Source: Novosphingobium sp. FSW06-99 (GTDB lineage: Bacteria > Pseudomonadota > Alphaproteobacteria > Sphingomonadales > Sphingomonadaceae). From it: 64,000 bases of DNA. The DNA lies in contig NZ_KQ954256.1 in assembly GCF_001519065.1 (NCBI RefSeq), forward strand, positions 261,432 through 325,431. Direction: 5' to 3'. The notes beneath the pieces are model-generated. The model did no database searches and was not told where the DNA came from. It saw only the letters and a list, made by a program, of their open reading frames with translations. Below are positions 35,832 to 45,322 of this stretch, one piece after another. Both the position numbers and the translations under genes were made by a program. Each line of letters opens with the position of its first letter. Positions within the stretch are counted from its first letter, which is position 1.

Positions 35832-36974
35832 TTGGCCGCGCCGCTTGCCCGCCTGCCCAAACGGCATTTCAACGCGCTCGACCTGTCGCGATTGCTGGCG
35901 GCCTGTGCGGTGCTGTTCTGGCATTACCAGCATTTCTTTGTGCCGCCGGTCAGTTTCGAATTCCACGTGCGCCGGTCGATCTCGCCATTCTATCACCAGC
36001 TCGCGTGGATCTATGACTATGGCCATGTCGCGGTGGAATATTTCTGGGCGGTGTCGGGATTTGTGTTCGCGCATGTCTATCTGGCCGACCCGCAGGCGCG
36101 CGGACGGTTCTGGCCCGCGCGGCTGGCACGGTTATGGCCGCTGCACCTGCTGACGCTGGGCGTGGTCGCCGTGTTGCAGGCGATCTATACCGCGATCAAC
36201 GGCACCGCGTTCATCTATCACCATCAGGACTGGTGGCACTTTGTGCTCAACGTGTTCATGGCACAGACTTGGGGGTGGCAGGTCAACCAGTCCTACAACG
36301 GACCGACATGGTCGCTATCGACCGAAATCCTGGCCTATGCCGCATTCTGGGTGCTGTTGCCCGCCTTGCGCCGCATGCCGCTGGCGCTGTCGGCGCCGGT
36401 GGTGCTGGCCATGTTTGCGCTGGTGTTCGCCGATATCCTGCCGCCCGGCGCGCCTGCCGAAACGATGGGGGCAAAACTGGCCACGGTGGTCAATTGCGTG
36501 GGCTATTTCTTTGCCGGGGTGATGGTCTATGGCGCGGCGCTGCGCGGGTGGCTGACGGTGCCACGGCTGATCGCGCTGGCGCCGTTGCTGGCGTTCGCCG
36601 GCTATGCGTTGTCGGGCATGAAACTGCATGGGCATGACGCCGCCATCCTGGCCGGGACGATGGCCGCGCTGTGCGCCATGCTGGCCATCGATCTGACCGA
36701 TCGCGACGATGCGCTGCGGCTGGGCAGGCAATTGGGCGATGCTTCCTACGGCATCTATCTGTGGCATTTTCCGCTGCAACTGGCGCTGGTGCTGCTGGTC
36801 GATGCCACGATTGGCACCCGCATGGTGTTTCGCCAGCCGGTATTCCTGGTAATTTTTGTCGGCGCGTCAATCCTGGCCGGATTCGCCTCGCACCGCTGGA
36901 TCGAGCGGCCAGCCCAACGCGCGGTGATGCGCTGGTTCGATCGGCACAAACACGGGCACGCCGCCACAGCGTAA
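35832..36974 (+). CDS. Acyltransferase family 3 (OafA/YrhL-like) membrane protein
   Basis: About 380 residues. A TTG one base after the ubiB stop gives the shortest sensible start; upstream ATGs would run deep into ubiB. The opening FNALDLSRLLAACAVLFWHY is the acyltransferase-3 signature (first helix plus catalytic-type His), followed by some ten helices, with SYGIYLWHFPLQLALVLLVD near the end. Such enzymes O-acylate surface polysaccharides or lipids. It sits between ubiB and coaBC, which are usually close neighbours. Confidence 0.85.
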   Translation: MAAPLARLPKRHFNALDLSRLLAACAVLFWHYQHFFVPPVSFEFHVRRSISPFYHQLAWIYDYGHVAVEYFWAVSGFVFAHVYLADPQARGRFWPARLARLWPLHLLTLGVVAVLQAIYTAINGTAFIYHHQDWWHFVLNVFMAQTWGWQVNQSYNGPTWSLSTEILAYAAFWVLLPALRRMPLALSAPVVLAMFALVFADILPPGAPAETMGAKLATVVNCVGYFFAGVMVYGAALRGWLTVPRLIALAPLLAFAGYALSGMKLHGHDAAILAGTMAALCAMLAIDLTDRDDALRLGRQLGDASYGIYLWHFPLQLALVLLVDATIGTRMVFRQPVFLVIFVGASILAGFASHRWIERPAQRAVMRWFDRHKHGHAATA

Positions 36975-36996
36975 TTTTCTGTAGACGGCACCGGCT

Positions 36997-37018
36997 TGCC
37001 GAACCGCAAGGTTCGGCA
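36997..37018. terminator. Hairpin between convergent acyltransferase and membrane-protein genes
   Basis: Perfect 9-bp stem TGCCGAACC/GGTTCGGCA with a GCAA tetraloop. It lies between two convergent stops (36974 and 37026) and could serve both; no strong T-run follows. Confidence 0.55.
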
Positions 37019-37025
37019 CAAACAT

Positions 37026-37430
37026 TCAATCCGCCAGTTCGGCGATCTTGTGGTGCGGCAGATAGTGCCAGCCGGCCAGCAACAGGACCACTTCGACCGC
37101 CTCGACCGCCATCGGCAAGGGCCAGCCGGGATAGGCGCCCGACACCACCAGATCGACCGCGCGCCCGGTCAGCGTGACGGCAAACAGCAGCAGCGGCACC
37201 AGCATCAGATCGGCATTGCGGCGCCAGGCGCCCCACAGCATGGCGAACCCGGCCACGCCGAAAAACGACGTGAAATCGGCGCGCAGCGTCGAAACCCCGG
37301 CGGCGGCCCCGGCAAACGGTGCCACGCCCAGCCCCTGCCCGGCGGTCAGCGGCGTCAACAGAAACGAAGCGGCCATCATCAGATCGAACAGGCCGATCAC
37401 GAAAATCAGGGCGGTCAGGACAAAACGCAT
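37026..37430 (-). CDS. Four-helix membrane protein, DUF4345-like
   Basis: 134 residues from MRFVLTALIFVIGLFDLMMA, preferred over the 19-residue-longer frame because the shorter one starts with a membrane helix. Four hydrophobic segments are visible (about 3–22, 45–68, 72–95, 105–125) with the conserved-looking LRADFTSFFGVAGFAMLWGA. This resembles the DUF4345 group of small inner-membrane proteins of unknown role. Opposite in orientation to ubiB and coaBC. Confidence 0.65.
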   Translation of the reverse strand: MRFVLTALIFVIGLFDLMMAASFLLTPLTAGQGLGVAPFAGAAAGVSTLRADFTSFFGVAGFAMLWGAWRRNADLMLVPLLLFAVTLTGRAVDLVVSGAYPGWPLPMAVEAVEVVLLLAGWHYLPHHKIAELAD

Positions 37431-37504
37431 CGGGCACGGTTTCCTTGTGGCGAACGGCCAAAAGGATTGCGCGCTTAACGCCGCCAATGCAAGAAGCAGC
37501 CACG

Positions 37505-38686
37505 ATGCGTATCCTGCTAATCATCGGTGGCGGTATCGCCGCCTACAAGGCGTCGGAACTGGTGCGCCTGATCCGCCGCGAAGGCGGCAGCGTGACATGC
37601 GTGCTGACCGAGGCAGGCGCGCACTTTGTCACCCCGCTGACGCTTGCCGCGCTGAGCGAGAACGCGGTGCACACCACGCTGTGGGATTTGAAAAACGAAG
37701 TCGAGATGGGCCACATCCAGCTCTCGCGAGAGGCGGATCTGGTGGTGGTCTGCCCGGCGACTGCCGATCTGATGGCGCGCATGGCGGCGGGCATCGCCAA
37801 CGATCTGGCCACAACACTGCTGCTCGCCACCGACAAGCCGGTGCTGGCAGCACCGGCCATGAACGTGCGGATGTGGCAGCATGCCGCGACGCAGGCCAAT
37901 CTGGCCACGCTGCGCGCGCGCGGGATCACCGTGATGGACCCCGACGAGGGCGTGATGGCCTGCGGCGAATTCGGCCCCGGCCGCCTGCCCGAGCCAGAGG
38001 CGATCCTGGCCGCGATCCGCGCGCAACTGGCGCCGCTGCCGCGACCACTGACCGGGCGCCACGTGCTGATCACCGCCGGGCCGACGCATGAACCGATCGA
38101 CCCGGTGCGCTATATCGCCAACCGGTCGAGCGGCAGACAGGGCTTTGCACTGGCCGCTGCCGCCGCGCAGGCAGGGGCACGGGTGACCCTGGTGGCCGGG
38201 CCGGTCAGCCTGCCCACCCCCGCCGGAGTGGACCGCATCGACGTTGAAACCGCGCGCGAGATGGCGGCGGCGGTCGAGGCCGCGCTGCCCTGCGATGTGG
38301 CAATCATGGTCGCCGCCGTGGCCGACTGGCGCGCGGCCGAGGCCGCCGGGCAAAAGCGCAAAAAGGACGGCAGCGGGCAGATCGCACCGCTGCAACTGGT
38401 GGAAAATCCCGATATTCTGGCGGGACTTGGCGCGTCGGCGGCGCGTCCGCGCCTGCTGATCGGATTTGCCGCCGAGACCGAACAGGTCATCCCCCACGCC
38501 AAGGCCAAGCTGGCGCGCAAAGGGGCCGACTGGATCATCGCCAACGACGTGTCGGGCGATGTGATGGGCGGCACCGCCAACACCGTGCACATCGTATCGG
38601 CCAGCGGGGTGGAAAGCCTGCCGCGCATGGACAAGGCCGACGTGGCGCACGCCATCATGACAAAGGTTGCCGATGCATTCCGTTGA
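37505..38686 (+). CDS. coaBC: Bifunctional phosphopantothenoylcysteine decarboxylase/synthetase
   Basis: 393 residues from [20 protein letters not shown]. CoaC half: FMN-binding flavoprotein with [12 protein letters not shown] and the redox Cys region [15 protein letters not shown]. CoaB half from about 180: [20 protein letters not shown], then VAAVADWRA and a Lys-rich QKRKKDGSG loop. It performs two consecutive steps of coenzyme A synthesis. dut overlaps its 3' end by 14 bases. Confidence 0.96.
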   Translation: MRILLIIGGGIAAYKASELVRLIRREGGSVTCVLTEAGAHFVTPLTLAALSENAVHTTLWDLKNEVEMGHIQLSREADLVVVCPATADLMARMAAGIANDLATTLLLATDKPVLAAPAMNVRMWQHAATQANLATLRARGITVMDPDEGVMACGEFGPGRLPEPEAILAAIRAQLAPLPRPLTGRHVLITAGPTHEPIDPVRYIANRSSGRQGFALAAAAAQAGARVTLVAGPVSLPTPAGVDRIDVETAREMAAAVEAALPCDVAIMVAAVADWRAAEAAGQKRKKDGSGQIAPLQLVENPDILAGLGASAARPRLLIGFAAETEQVIPHAKAKLARKGADWIIANDVSGDVMGGTANTVHIVSASGVESLPRMDKADVAHAIMTKVADAFR

Positions 38687-39143
38687 TTCCGTTGCCGTGC
38701 GCATTCACCGCCTGGATCACAATCGCGATCTGCCGTTGCCCGCCTATGCCACGGCGGGCGCCGCCGGGATGGACGTGGTCGCCGCCGAAGACGTGACGAT
38801 CGCGCCGGGTGGGCGCCATGCCGTGGCGACCGGTCTGGCGCTGGCGATTCCGGTCGGTTTCGAGATTCAGGTGCGCCCGCGATCGGGGCTTGCGCTCAAA
38901 TACGGGGTCACCGTACCCAACACGCCCGGCACGATCGACAGCGATTATCGCGGCGAGTTGAAAGTGATCCTGATCAACCATTGCGATGCCGCGTTCGACG
39001 TGCGGCGCGGCGACCGTGTGGCGCAACTGGTGCTGGCCCCGGTGACGCAGGCCGCCTGGGTCGAAGTTGACGAACTGGACGCCACCGCGCGCGGCGAAGG
39101 CGGCTTTGGCTCGACCGGCGGCCTGTCGGCCCTGCCGGGCTGA
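38673..39143 (+). CDS. dut: Deoxyuridine 5'-triphosphate nucleotidohydrolase
   Basis: 156 residues. All five dUTPase motifs are in order: [55 protein letters not shown], and the C-terminal P-loop-like [11 protein letters not shown]. The trimeric enzyme hydrolyses dUTP to dUMP, supplying thymidylate synthesis and keeping uracil out of DNA. It starts within the last codons of coaBC, as in many alphaproteobacteria. Confidence 0.97.
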   Translation: MHSVDSVAVRIHRLDHNRDLPLPAYATAGAAGMDVVAAEDVTIAPGGRHAVATGLALAIPVGFEIQVRPRSGLALKYGVTVPNTPGTIDSDYRGELKVILINHCDAAFDVRRGDRVAQLVLAPVTQAAWVEVDELDATARGEGGFGSTGGLSALPG

Positions 39144-39170
39144 CGCGCCTCTCCGTCACGGAGAGGCGCG
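39144..39170. terminator. Bidirectional-type hairpin between dut and the lipoprotein gene
   Basis: Perfect 12-bp stem CGCGCCTCTCCG/CGGAGAGGCGCG with a TCA loop, starting one base after the dut stop and 12 bases from the convergent lipoprotein stop. Confidence 0.65.
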
Positions 39171-39182
39171 CGCGATTGCGGG

Positions 39183-39848
39183 TTACTTCTTTTCGGGCGG
39201 GATCGAGATGCGCACGGTTTCGCCGTTCTGGCCGGGGAAGCCCTTGAACAACGCCTCGACCAGGTTGGGCACCAGATAGGGCAGGCGGTTCGATGGCGAC
39301 ACGGCCTGCGCCTTGCCCTCGAACACGCGCTGGCCGTCGCTGCGGCGCTTGATGCGCAGATCGATGCTGCTGGTATAGACCGTGGTCACATCGACATCGT
39401 TGAACCACGGGTCATACAGGCCATAGCCCCAGCGGCGCCCATAGAAGCCTTCGCCATAAAATCCGCCGTGATAGCCGCGCCACGGGCCCCAATAGGGATC
39501 GGGACCAAACATGCTGATCTTGTCGCGGCCCTTGTCGACACCGTAATCAAATTCGACCACCAGATCGGATGTCGCCGGATCACCCGCGACATAGCCCACC
39601 TTGCGCAACTGTTCGGCGACCACACCGGCATATTGGCCGAATTCCAGACCCCCGGCGTTGCGCGGATCTTCGGCGACCACAGCAAATGTCTGTCCGGCAG
39701 GCGCGGGCAATTCATGGCTGAAACGCGACACATTGGCGTTGAACGGCTCGGCACAGCCCACCAGCCCGGTCGCCAGTGTGGCAGCCAGCGCCAGCGCGGC
39801 GATCGGCGCAAAACGGCGGCGGGTACGGACACTCTTGGTCATCGGCAT
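39183..39848 (-). CDS. DUF4136 lipoprotein
   Basis: 221 residues. The signal peptide ends in lipobox LVGC (AALALAATLATGLVGCAEPF), so Cys near residue 31 would be lipidated. The mature part shows DUF4136 features: an early FSHELPAPAGQTFAVVAED, a central Gly/Tyr/Trp-rich stretch (PDPYWGPWRGYHGGFYGEGF) and a late beta-rich segment SSIDLRIKRRSDGQRVFEGK. Starts at 39848 or 39842 are both possible; an AGGAG lies upstream. Probably outer-membrane attached; function unknown. Confidence 0.85.
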   Translation of the reverse strand: MPMTKSVRTRRRFAPIAALALAATLATGLVGCAEPFNANVSRFSHELPAPAGQTFAVVAEDPRNAGGLEFGQYAGVVAEQLRKVGYVAGDPATSDLVVEFDYGVDKGRDKISMFGPDPYWGPWRGYHGGFYGEGFYGRRWGYGLYDPWFNDVDVTTVYTSSIDLRIKRRSDGQRVFEGKAQAVSPSNRLPYLVPNLVEALFKGFPGQNGETVRISIPPEKK

Positions 39849-39940
39849 TTCATTTCCACTCCTGAACGGCCCGGTCATGGTCTTCGCATGCACGCATGCG
39901 AGTGTGTCGGGCGCTGGCTGAACGCCGGTTGAACGCGCGA

Positions 39941-40966
39941 TCAGCCCGCCGACGTGACCAGCCCGAGCGCGGCATAGGCCGCATCGAGCGTGGGGCGTGC
40001 CAGCGCACGTGCCTTGTGTGCGCCTTTGGCCAGAATGGCGTCGAGCGTGCCGTGATCGTCGCGCAAGTCGCGATAGCGCGCGGCAATCGGCGCCAGGCGT
40101 TCGACCAGCAGTTCGCCCAGCGCAGGCTTGAACGTGCCGAACCCCTGCCCGCCGAATTCGGACAGCACCGAGGCGACATCGCGGCCCGACATCGCCGCAT
40201 AGATGCCCACCAGATTGCGCGCCTCGGCCCGCTCGGCCAGTCCGGCGGCTTCGCTTGGCAGGGGTTCGGGATCGGTGCGCGCCTTTTTCACCTTTTGCAT
40301 GATCGTGTCGGCATCGTCGGTCAGGTTGATGCGGCTCTGGTCCGACGGGTCGGACTTGCTCATCTTGGCCGATCCATCGCGCAGCGACATGATCCGTGCG
40401 GCCTCTGGCGGGATGATCGGGGCGGGCAGCGTGAACACTGGGGCCTCTTCGCTGGCGAAATCGTTGTTGAATTTCTGCGCGATGTCGCGCGCCAGTTCGA
40501 GATGCTGTTTCTGATCCTCGCCCACCGGCACGTGCGTCGCCTGATAGACCAGCACATCGGCGGCCTGCAGCACGGGATACGTGAACAACGCGATCGAGGC
40601 TCCTTCGCGGTTCTTGCCCGCCTTGTCCTTCCACTGCGTCATGCGGTTCATCCAGCCCATCCGCGCGGTGCCCGACAGCAGCCATTGCAGTTCGGCATGG
40701 GCCGGCACCTGCGCCTGGTTGAACAGCACCGAGCGATCGGGATCGATCCCGCAGGCGACCAGCGCGGCAACCATCTCGCGCGTGTTGGCCGACAAGTCGG
40801 CCGGCACGTGCGGCATCGAAATGGCATGCAGGTCGGCCAGGAAATAGAGGCACGTGGCGCCTTTTGCGGTCCATTCGTCCTGCATCGCCACCCAGTTGCG
40901 GATCGCCCCGAGATAATTGCCGAGGTGAAGATTGCCGGTGGGCTGAATGCCGGAAACAATGCGCAT
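39941..40966 (-). CDS. trpS: Tryptophan–tRNA ligase
   Basis: 341 residues. Class I synthetase with HIGH-type SGIQPTGNLHLGNYLGAIRN and KMSKS-type DGSAKMSKSDPSD. Normal bacterial TrpRS length. It charges tRNA-Trp. It lies 23 bases downstream of murJ on the same strand and is likely co-transcribed with it. Confidence 0.97.
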   Translation of the reverse strand: MRIVSGIQPTGNLHLGNYLGAIRNWVAMQDEWTAKGATCLYFLADLHAISMPHVPADLSANTREMVAALVACGIDPDRSVLFNQAQVPAHAELQWLLSGTARMGWMNRMTQWKDKAGKNREGASIALFTYPVLQAADVLVYQATHVPVGEDQKQHLELARDIAQKFNNDFASEEAPVFTLPAPIIPPEAARIMSLRDGSAKMSKSDPSDQSRINLTDDADTIMQKVKKARTDPEPLPSEAAGLAERAEARNLVGIYAAMSGRDVASVLSEFGGQGFGTFKPALGELLVERLAPIAARYRDLRDDHGTLDAILAKGAHKARALARPTLDAAYAALGLVTSAG

Positions 40967-40989
40967 TGACGTGAACCTTGTCGTGTTGA

Positions 40990-42555
40990 TCAGCGGCGGC
41001 GCCGCAAAAGCAGGGCAATGTCATCGCGGGAAAACGCCCCCATGATGACAGTGGCAAGGGCATAGACCAGCATGCCGCCCGAAACCAGCGCCGCCAGCGC
41101 ACCAAACCGCATGAACCACGTTCCGTGGACATAGGGCATCATATAGATCTGCCCCCGCCATAACACCGCGCCCATCGCCACCGCTGCCAGCACCAGCCGC
41201 GGCGCGCGGCGGCGCAGGCGCCGGTCGGCGATGAAGTGCCCGCGCCGCACCAGCCGGTGATAGAGCAGCCAGACATTGACCGACGATGCGATCGCCGTCG
41301 CCAGCGGCGGGCCCATGTGTTTGAGCGGCACGATCAGCACCAGATTGCCGACCAGATTGACCGCGATCGAAATCAGCGCAAAGCGCACCGGTGTGCGCGT
41401 ATCCTGCCGCGCGTAAAAGCCGGGCGTCAGCACCTTGACCAGGATATAGCTAGGCAACCCGATCGAAAACGCGGCGAGCGCCTGTGCGGTATAATGCGTG
41501 TTTTCGGCCGTAAACCGGCCATAGCCGAACAGCGCGGCGGCAATCGGCTCGCCACAGACCACCAGCGCGACAGTGGCGGGCAGGGTCAGCAACAAGGCCA
41601 GTTCCATCCCCCGGTTCTGCGTGTCGAGCGCCGACAGATCATCCCCGGCGCCGAGTTGGCGCGAAATCGTCGGCAGCAGCACGGTGCCAAGCCCGATGCC
41701 GATCAAACCCAGCGGCAACTGGTTCAGCCGGTCGGCCATGTAGATATAGGTCACCGAGCCATGATCGAGCAGCGACGAGGCCAGCAAGGTGGAAATCGTC
41801 AGGTTGATCTGCGCGGCCCCGGCCCCCGCCGCCGCGGGCAGGATCAACACCATCAACCGCCGGACATCGGGATTGAGCCGGGGCAGCCGCAACCGCAGGC
41901 TGACCCCGCTCATCCGGCACGCCCAGGCCAGCCAGGCCAGTTGCAACGCGCCCGATACCGACACCGCGATCGACTGGTTGCGTGCGGTCGCCAGTGGATC
42001 ATGGCTGTGAAACAGCACGATCGCGGCGATCATCGTGACATTGAGCAGGATCGGCGCGGCCGCGTTGACCCAGAACTTGTGCATCGAATTGAGGATGCCG
42101 CCAAATAGGGACACCAGGCTGATCAGCATCAGATAGGGGATCGTCCAGCGCGAACAGGTGACCGCAAAGGCAAAGTCGGCTTCGCTGACCCCGTGAAACT
42201 TGCCCGACAGCAGCAGCGTGACCGGCCAGGCGAACACTTCCAGCGCCACCGTCATCGCCAGCAGCACCGGCAACAGCACCGCCAGCGCCTGTTCGGCAAA
42301 CATCAACCCGTCGGCCAGGCCGCGCCCCTCGGGATCGCCGACTTTCTGGTTGAACATCGGGATGAAGGCCGAGGCAAACGCGCCTTCGGCAAACAGCGCG
42401 CGAAACATGTTGGGCAGGCGGAACGCCACCAGAAACGCATCGGAGGCAAAGCTGGCCCCGACATAGCGCGCAAACAGGCTGTCGCGCACGAGCCCCAGCA
42501 CGCGGCTGATCAGGGTCAGCCCGCCGATCGTCCCGGTCGCCTTCAGCAGATTCAT
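40990..42555 (-). CDS. murJ: Lipid II flippase MurJ
   Basis: 521 residues from MNLLKATGTIGGLTLISRVL. The MOP/MVF-type N-terminus includes RLPNMFRALFAEGAFASAFI, with 13–14 membrane helices. It moves lipid-linked peptidoglycan precursor across the inner membrane. The open frame runs 25 residues further upstream, but the added residues are Arg/Pro-rich and outside the family. It stands between secB and trpS, all on the minus strand. Confidence 0.95.
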   Translation of the reverse strand: MNLLKATGTIGGLTLISRVLGLVRDSLFARYVGASFASDAFLVAFRLPNMFRALFAEGAFASAFIPMFNQKVGDPEGRGLADGLMFAEQALAVLLPVLLAMTVALEVFAWPVTLLLSGKFHGVSEADFAFAVTCSRWTIPYLMLISLVSLFGGILNSMHKFWVNAAAPILLNVTMIAAIVLFHSHDPLATARNQSIAVSVSGALQLAWLAWACRMSGVSLRLRLPRLNPDVRRLMVLILPAAAGAGAAQINLTISTLLASSLLDHGSVTYIYMADRLNQLPLGLIGIGLGTVLLPTISRQLGAGDDLSALDTQNRGMELALLLTLPATVALVVCGEPIAAALFGYGRFTAENTHYTAQALAAFSIGLPSYILVKVLTPGFYARQDTRTPVRFALISIAVNLVGNLVLIVPLKHMGPPLATAIASSVNVWLLYHRLVRRGHFIADRRLRRRAPRLVLAAVAMGAVLWRGQIYMMPYVHGTWFMRFGALAALVSGGMLVYALATVIMGAFSRDDIALLLRRRR

Positions 42556-42604
42556 GAAACCGCCCGGATGGCGGGGTCCGAACCGGGCCGGACCCCTGGC
42601 ACGA

Positions 42605-43132
42605 TCAGGCCTGACCCATCGGGTTGGCAACCGCGGCTTCGGCCTGCTGCTGCAACTGGGCGAAATAGAGCCCGTTGAAATCGATCGGTTCGAGCATCAG
42701 CGGGGGGAAACCGGCGTCGCGCACGGCATCGGCGATGATGCGGCGGGCAAACGGGAACAACAGGCGCGGCGCTTCGGCAAACAGGAACGGGTGGGCCTGA
42801 TCTTCGGGGATGTTGCGCATCGCGATCAACCCGCAGAACGCCAGTTCGACGATATAGGCAACGCCCAGCGACGTCTTGGAGTTGGCCTTGATCTTCAGTT
42901 CGACTTCATGCACGTCGGGCGCGATCGGGCGCGCGGCAATGTTGAAATCGATCGCCATTTCAGGCGCTTCAGCCCATTGCAGGCTGTCGGGCGCATTGGG
43001 GTTCTCGACCGAGAGGTCTTTCACATATTGCGAAATGAACCCGATTGCGGGGGTGGTGTCTTCACCGTTGACAGCCTGTCCGCCCGGCTGATCGAGATTG
43101 AGAGTGCTGATGATGTTGCCTTCGTCGGCCAT
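42605..43132 (-). CDS. secB: Protein-export chaperone SecB
   Basis: 175 residues from MADEGNIISTLNLDQPGGQA. SecB core: FISQYVKDLSVENPNAPDSL near the start, VELKIKANSKTSLGVAYIVE, and PFLFAEAPRLLFPFARRIIADAVRDAGFPP, the conserved C-terminal region. It holds preproteins unfolded and hands them to SecA. It is divergent from the Tim44-like gene, a pairing frequent in alphaproteobacteria. Confidence 0.97.
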   Translation of the reverse strand: MADEGNIISTLNLDQPGGQAVNGEDTTPAIGFISQYVKDLSVENPNAPDSLQWAEAPEMAIDFNIAARPIAPDVHEVELKIKANSKTSLGVAYIVELAFCGLIAMRNIPEDQAHPFLFAEAPRLLFPFARRIIADAVRDAGFPPLMLEPIDFNGLYFAQLQQQAEAAVANPMGQA

Positions 43133-43441
43133 GGAACGTGCTTTCGTGCAGATTGGCGTCGGGCAGGGCTGTCTGTGTGAAGCCCCGCCTTCGGCGGTGC
43201 GCCTAGCACCTGCCGATTTGAACGGCAACCGATCGGTTCCCTGCCTGGCCTGGCGTTTGCCTGCGCAAACTTTGCCCGCATGGGCTTTTTTGCCACGCAG
43301 ATGCAACAAAGGTTCATCCATCGGTTGTTCATTTGTAAATCGTATCTATCTCGGGCACTATGAGTCCGGGTACTTTGGCGAACTCCACGATTCCTGCGTG
43401 GGTTTGACCTGGGGACCAGGCAGCGATGCGGGATTTGGCGC
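43133..43441. other. Divergent intergenic region secB / Tim44-like gene
   Basis: 309 bases without a gene. It must hold both divergent promoters. It becomes distinctly AT-richer after 43300. I see no repeat, hairpin or recognisable operator in it. Confidence 0.6.
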
Positions 43442-44119
43442 GTGGTTTATGAAATTGTCATTCTGGCGATGATCGCCCTGTTTTTGGGGCTGCGGCTCTA
43501 TGCTGTGCTGGGCCGACGCCCGGAAGACAGCGATGAACCGCTGCGGCGACGGCTGGAACAGGCCGACCCTCAGGCCAGCCCGCGTGCCCTGCCCGCAAAG
43601 CTGCCGGAAAAGACGCCGATCATTGCCCGCGCCGCAGGCGCCAGCGTGGAACCTGCCGCGTTCGATTCGCTGGCAGAGGCCGGCATTCGCGCAATCATCG
43701 CCGCCGATCGCCGGTTTGATGTCACGCTGTTCCTGACCGGAGCCAAGGCCGCCTATGGCATGGTGCTCGATACGTTCTGGCGCGGCGACAAGGATGCGCT
43801 GGCGCAATTGTGCGAACGTGCGGTTTATGACGGGTTTGCCGCCGCAATCGATGCGCGCGTCGAGGCGGGCGAAACGATCGACGCCCGGCTGATCCGCATC
43901 AACGATGCGCGGATCATCACGGCCGAATTCACCGCGCCGCTGGCCCGCGTTGCCGTGCGCTTTGTCGCCGACATCGCCTCGGTCACGCGCAACGCCGATG
44001 GCACCGTGGTTGCCGGATCGCTCGATGATGCGATCGAAAGCCGCGACTTGTGGACGTTTACGCGCGATCTGACTTCACGCGATCCCGACTGGCAACTCGA
44101 CGAAACCGACCAGGGCTGA
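43442..44119 (+). CDS. Tim44/TimA-domain membrane-associated protein
   Basis: 225 residues from a GTG (MVYEIVILAMIALFLGLRLY). One N-terminal helix, a Pro/Glu-rich linker (about 25–65), then a Tim44-like domain with FLTGAKAAYGMVLDTFWRGD, RLIRINDARIITAEF and LWTFTRDLTSRDPDWQLDET. In alphaproteobacteria such proteins (TimA) are related to the mitochondrial import factor Tim44; their bacterial role is not settled. First of the timA–mltA–smr run. Confidence 0.88.
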   Translation: MVYEIVILAMIALFLGLRLYAVLGRRPEDSDEPLRRRLEQADPQASPRALPAKLPEKTPIIARAAGASVEPAAFDSLAEAGIRAIIAADRRFDVTLFLTGAKAAYGMVLDTFWRGDKDALAQLCERAVYDGFAAAIDARVEAGETIDARLIRINDARIITAEFTAPLARVAVRFVADIASVTRNADGTVVAGSLDDAIESRDLWTFTRDLTSRDPDWQLDETDQG

Positions 44120-44128
44120 TTTTTCGCG

Positions 44129-45322
44129 ATGCGCTGGCATGCGACGGCGCTGCTGCTGGGGCTTGCCCTGTTGTCGGCTTGCGGCCGGGTTATCCCGCCC
44201 AGTGGTTCCGCGCGGCCGTTGCCCAGGGCAGCCAACGCGGTGCAGGCCGGTTCCTATCGTGCGGGATCTGCCGCGGCGCTCGCCATTGCCCCGGCCAATG
44301 CCCGCGCCGCGCTGGCCGCCTTTGCCGGTAGTTGTGCGCGGCTCGGCTTGCGCACCGATACCAGCGGGCTGACCCAGCCGACCGACTGGGTGGCGCCCTG
44401 TCAGGCCGCCGCAACGTGGCCGCGCGATGACGCGCGGCGCTATTTCCAGACGTGGTTCGTGCCTGTTGAAGTGGGCACCGGCGCCAGTTTTGTCACCGGC
44501 TATTTCGAACCCGAGATTGCCGGAGTGCGCACGCACCAGCCGGGGTTCGACGTACCGATCTATCGCCTGCCGCCCGATCTGGTGCGCGCCCGTCCCGGCG
44601 ATGCCCCGCCTGGCGCGGATGGCAAGCAACCGTTGGGCCGCTATGACGCCAACGGGCGGTTTGTGGCCTATTGGGATCGTGCCCAGATCGAGGATGGCGC
44701 GCTGGCCGGACAAGGGCTGGAGATTGCCTGGGCGGCCGATCCGGCAGAGCTGTTTTTCCTGCAAGTCCAGGGGTCTGGCCGTTTGCGCGCGCCCGATGGC
44801 ACGATCATGCGGATCGGCTATGCCGGGGAAAACGGCTGGACTTATACCGGCATTGGCAGCGTGATGAATGCGCAAGGGCTGATCGGCGGCGGCCCCGGCC
44901 AATATTGGGGATCGATGCAAGGCATCCTGCACTATATCCGCGACCACCCCGCGCAGGGCCGCGCGCTGATGCGCCAAAACCGCAGCTATATCTTTTTCCG
45001 CGACACCACCGCGATCGGGGCCGACCCGCTGGCGGGCCCGGTCGGGGCGCTGGGCGTGCCGGTGACAGCGCGCATCACGCTGGCGGTCGATCCCGCCTTT
45101 GTCCCGCTGGGCGCGCCGGTGCTGATGACCTCTGACCGCCCCGACGTGGGCGGGCTGTGGGTCGCGCAGGATACCGGCGGCGCCATCAAGGGGGCAAACC
45201 GGTTTGACAGCTTCTGGGGCGCGGGCAGCGAGGCGCGACAGATCGCAGGCGGCATGAGCGCGCATGGCCATGCGCTGATCCTGCTGCCCAAACCTGCCGC
45301 CGACCGCCTGCCCCGGCGATGA
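44129..45322 (+). CDS. mltA: Membrane-bound lytic murein transglycosylase A
   Basis: 397 residues. Signal and lipobox ALLLGLALLSAC (Cys about residue 18) predict an outer-membrane lipoprotein. An MltA domain (about 100–290, with GYFEPEIAGVRT) is followed by the 3D domain with the catalytic Asp in VAQDTGGAIKGANRFDSFWG. It cleaves peptidoglycan glycan strands, giving 1,6-anhydromuropeptides. The 3' end overlaps smr by 4 bases. Confidence 0.94.
   Translation: MRWHATALLLGLALLSACGRVIPPSGSARPLPRAANAVQAGSYRAGSAAALAIAPANARAALAAFAGSCARLGLRTDTSGLTQPTDWVAPCQAAATWPRDDARRYFQTWFVPVEVGTGASFVTGYFEPEIAGVRTHQPGFDVPIYRLPPDLVRARPGDAPPGADGKQPLGRYDANGRFVAYWDRAQIEDGALAGQGLEIAWAADPAELFFLQVQGSGRLRAPDGTIMRIGYAGENGWTYTGIGSVMNAQGLIGGGPGQYWGSMQGILHYIRDHPAQGRALMRQNRSYIFFRDTTAIGADPLAGPVGALGVPVTARITLAVDPAFVPLGAPVLMTSDRPDVGGLWVAQDTGGAIKGANRFDSFWGAGSEARQIAGGMSAHGHALILLPKPAADRLPRR

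Noticed and set aside
34010..35872. 620-codon minus-strand frame opposite ubiB
   Set aside because: Antisense shadow; ubiB has all its motifs.
39849..41132. N-terminal extension of the DUF4136 lipoprotein frame, giving 649 residues
   Set aside because: It runs over trpS in another frame; the lipoprotein signal and lipobox fix the real start near 39848.
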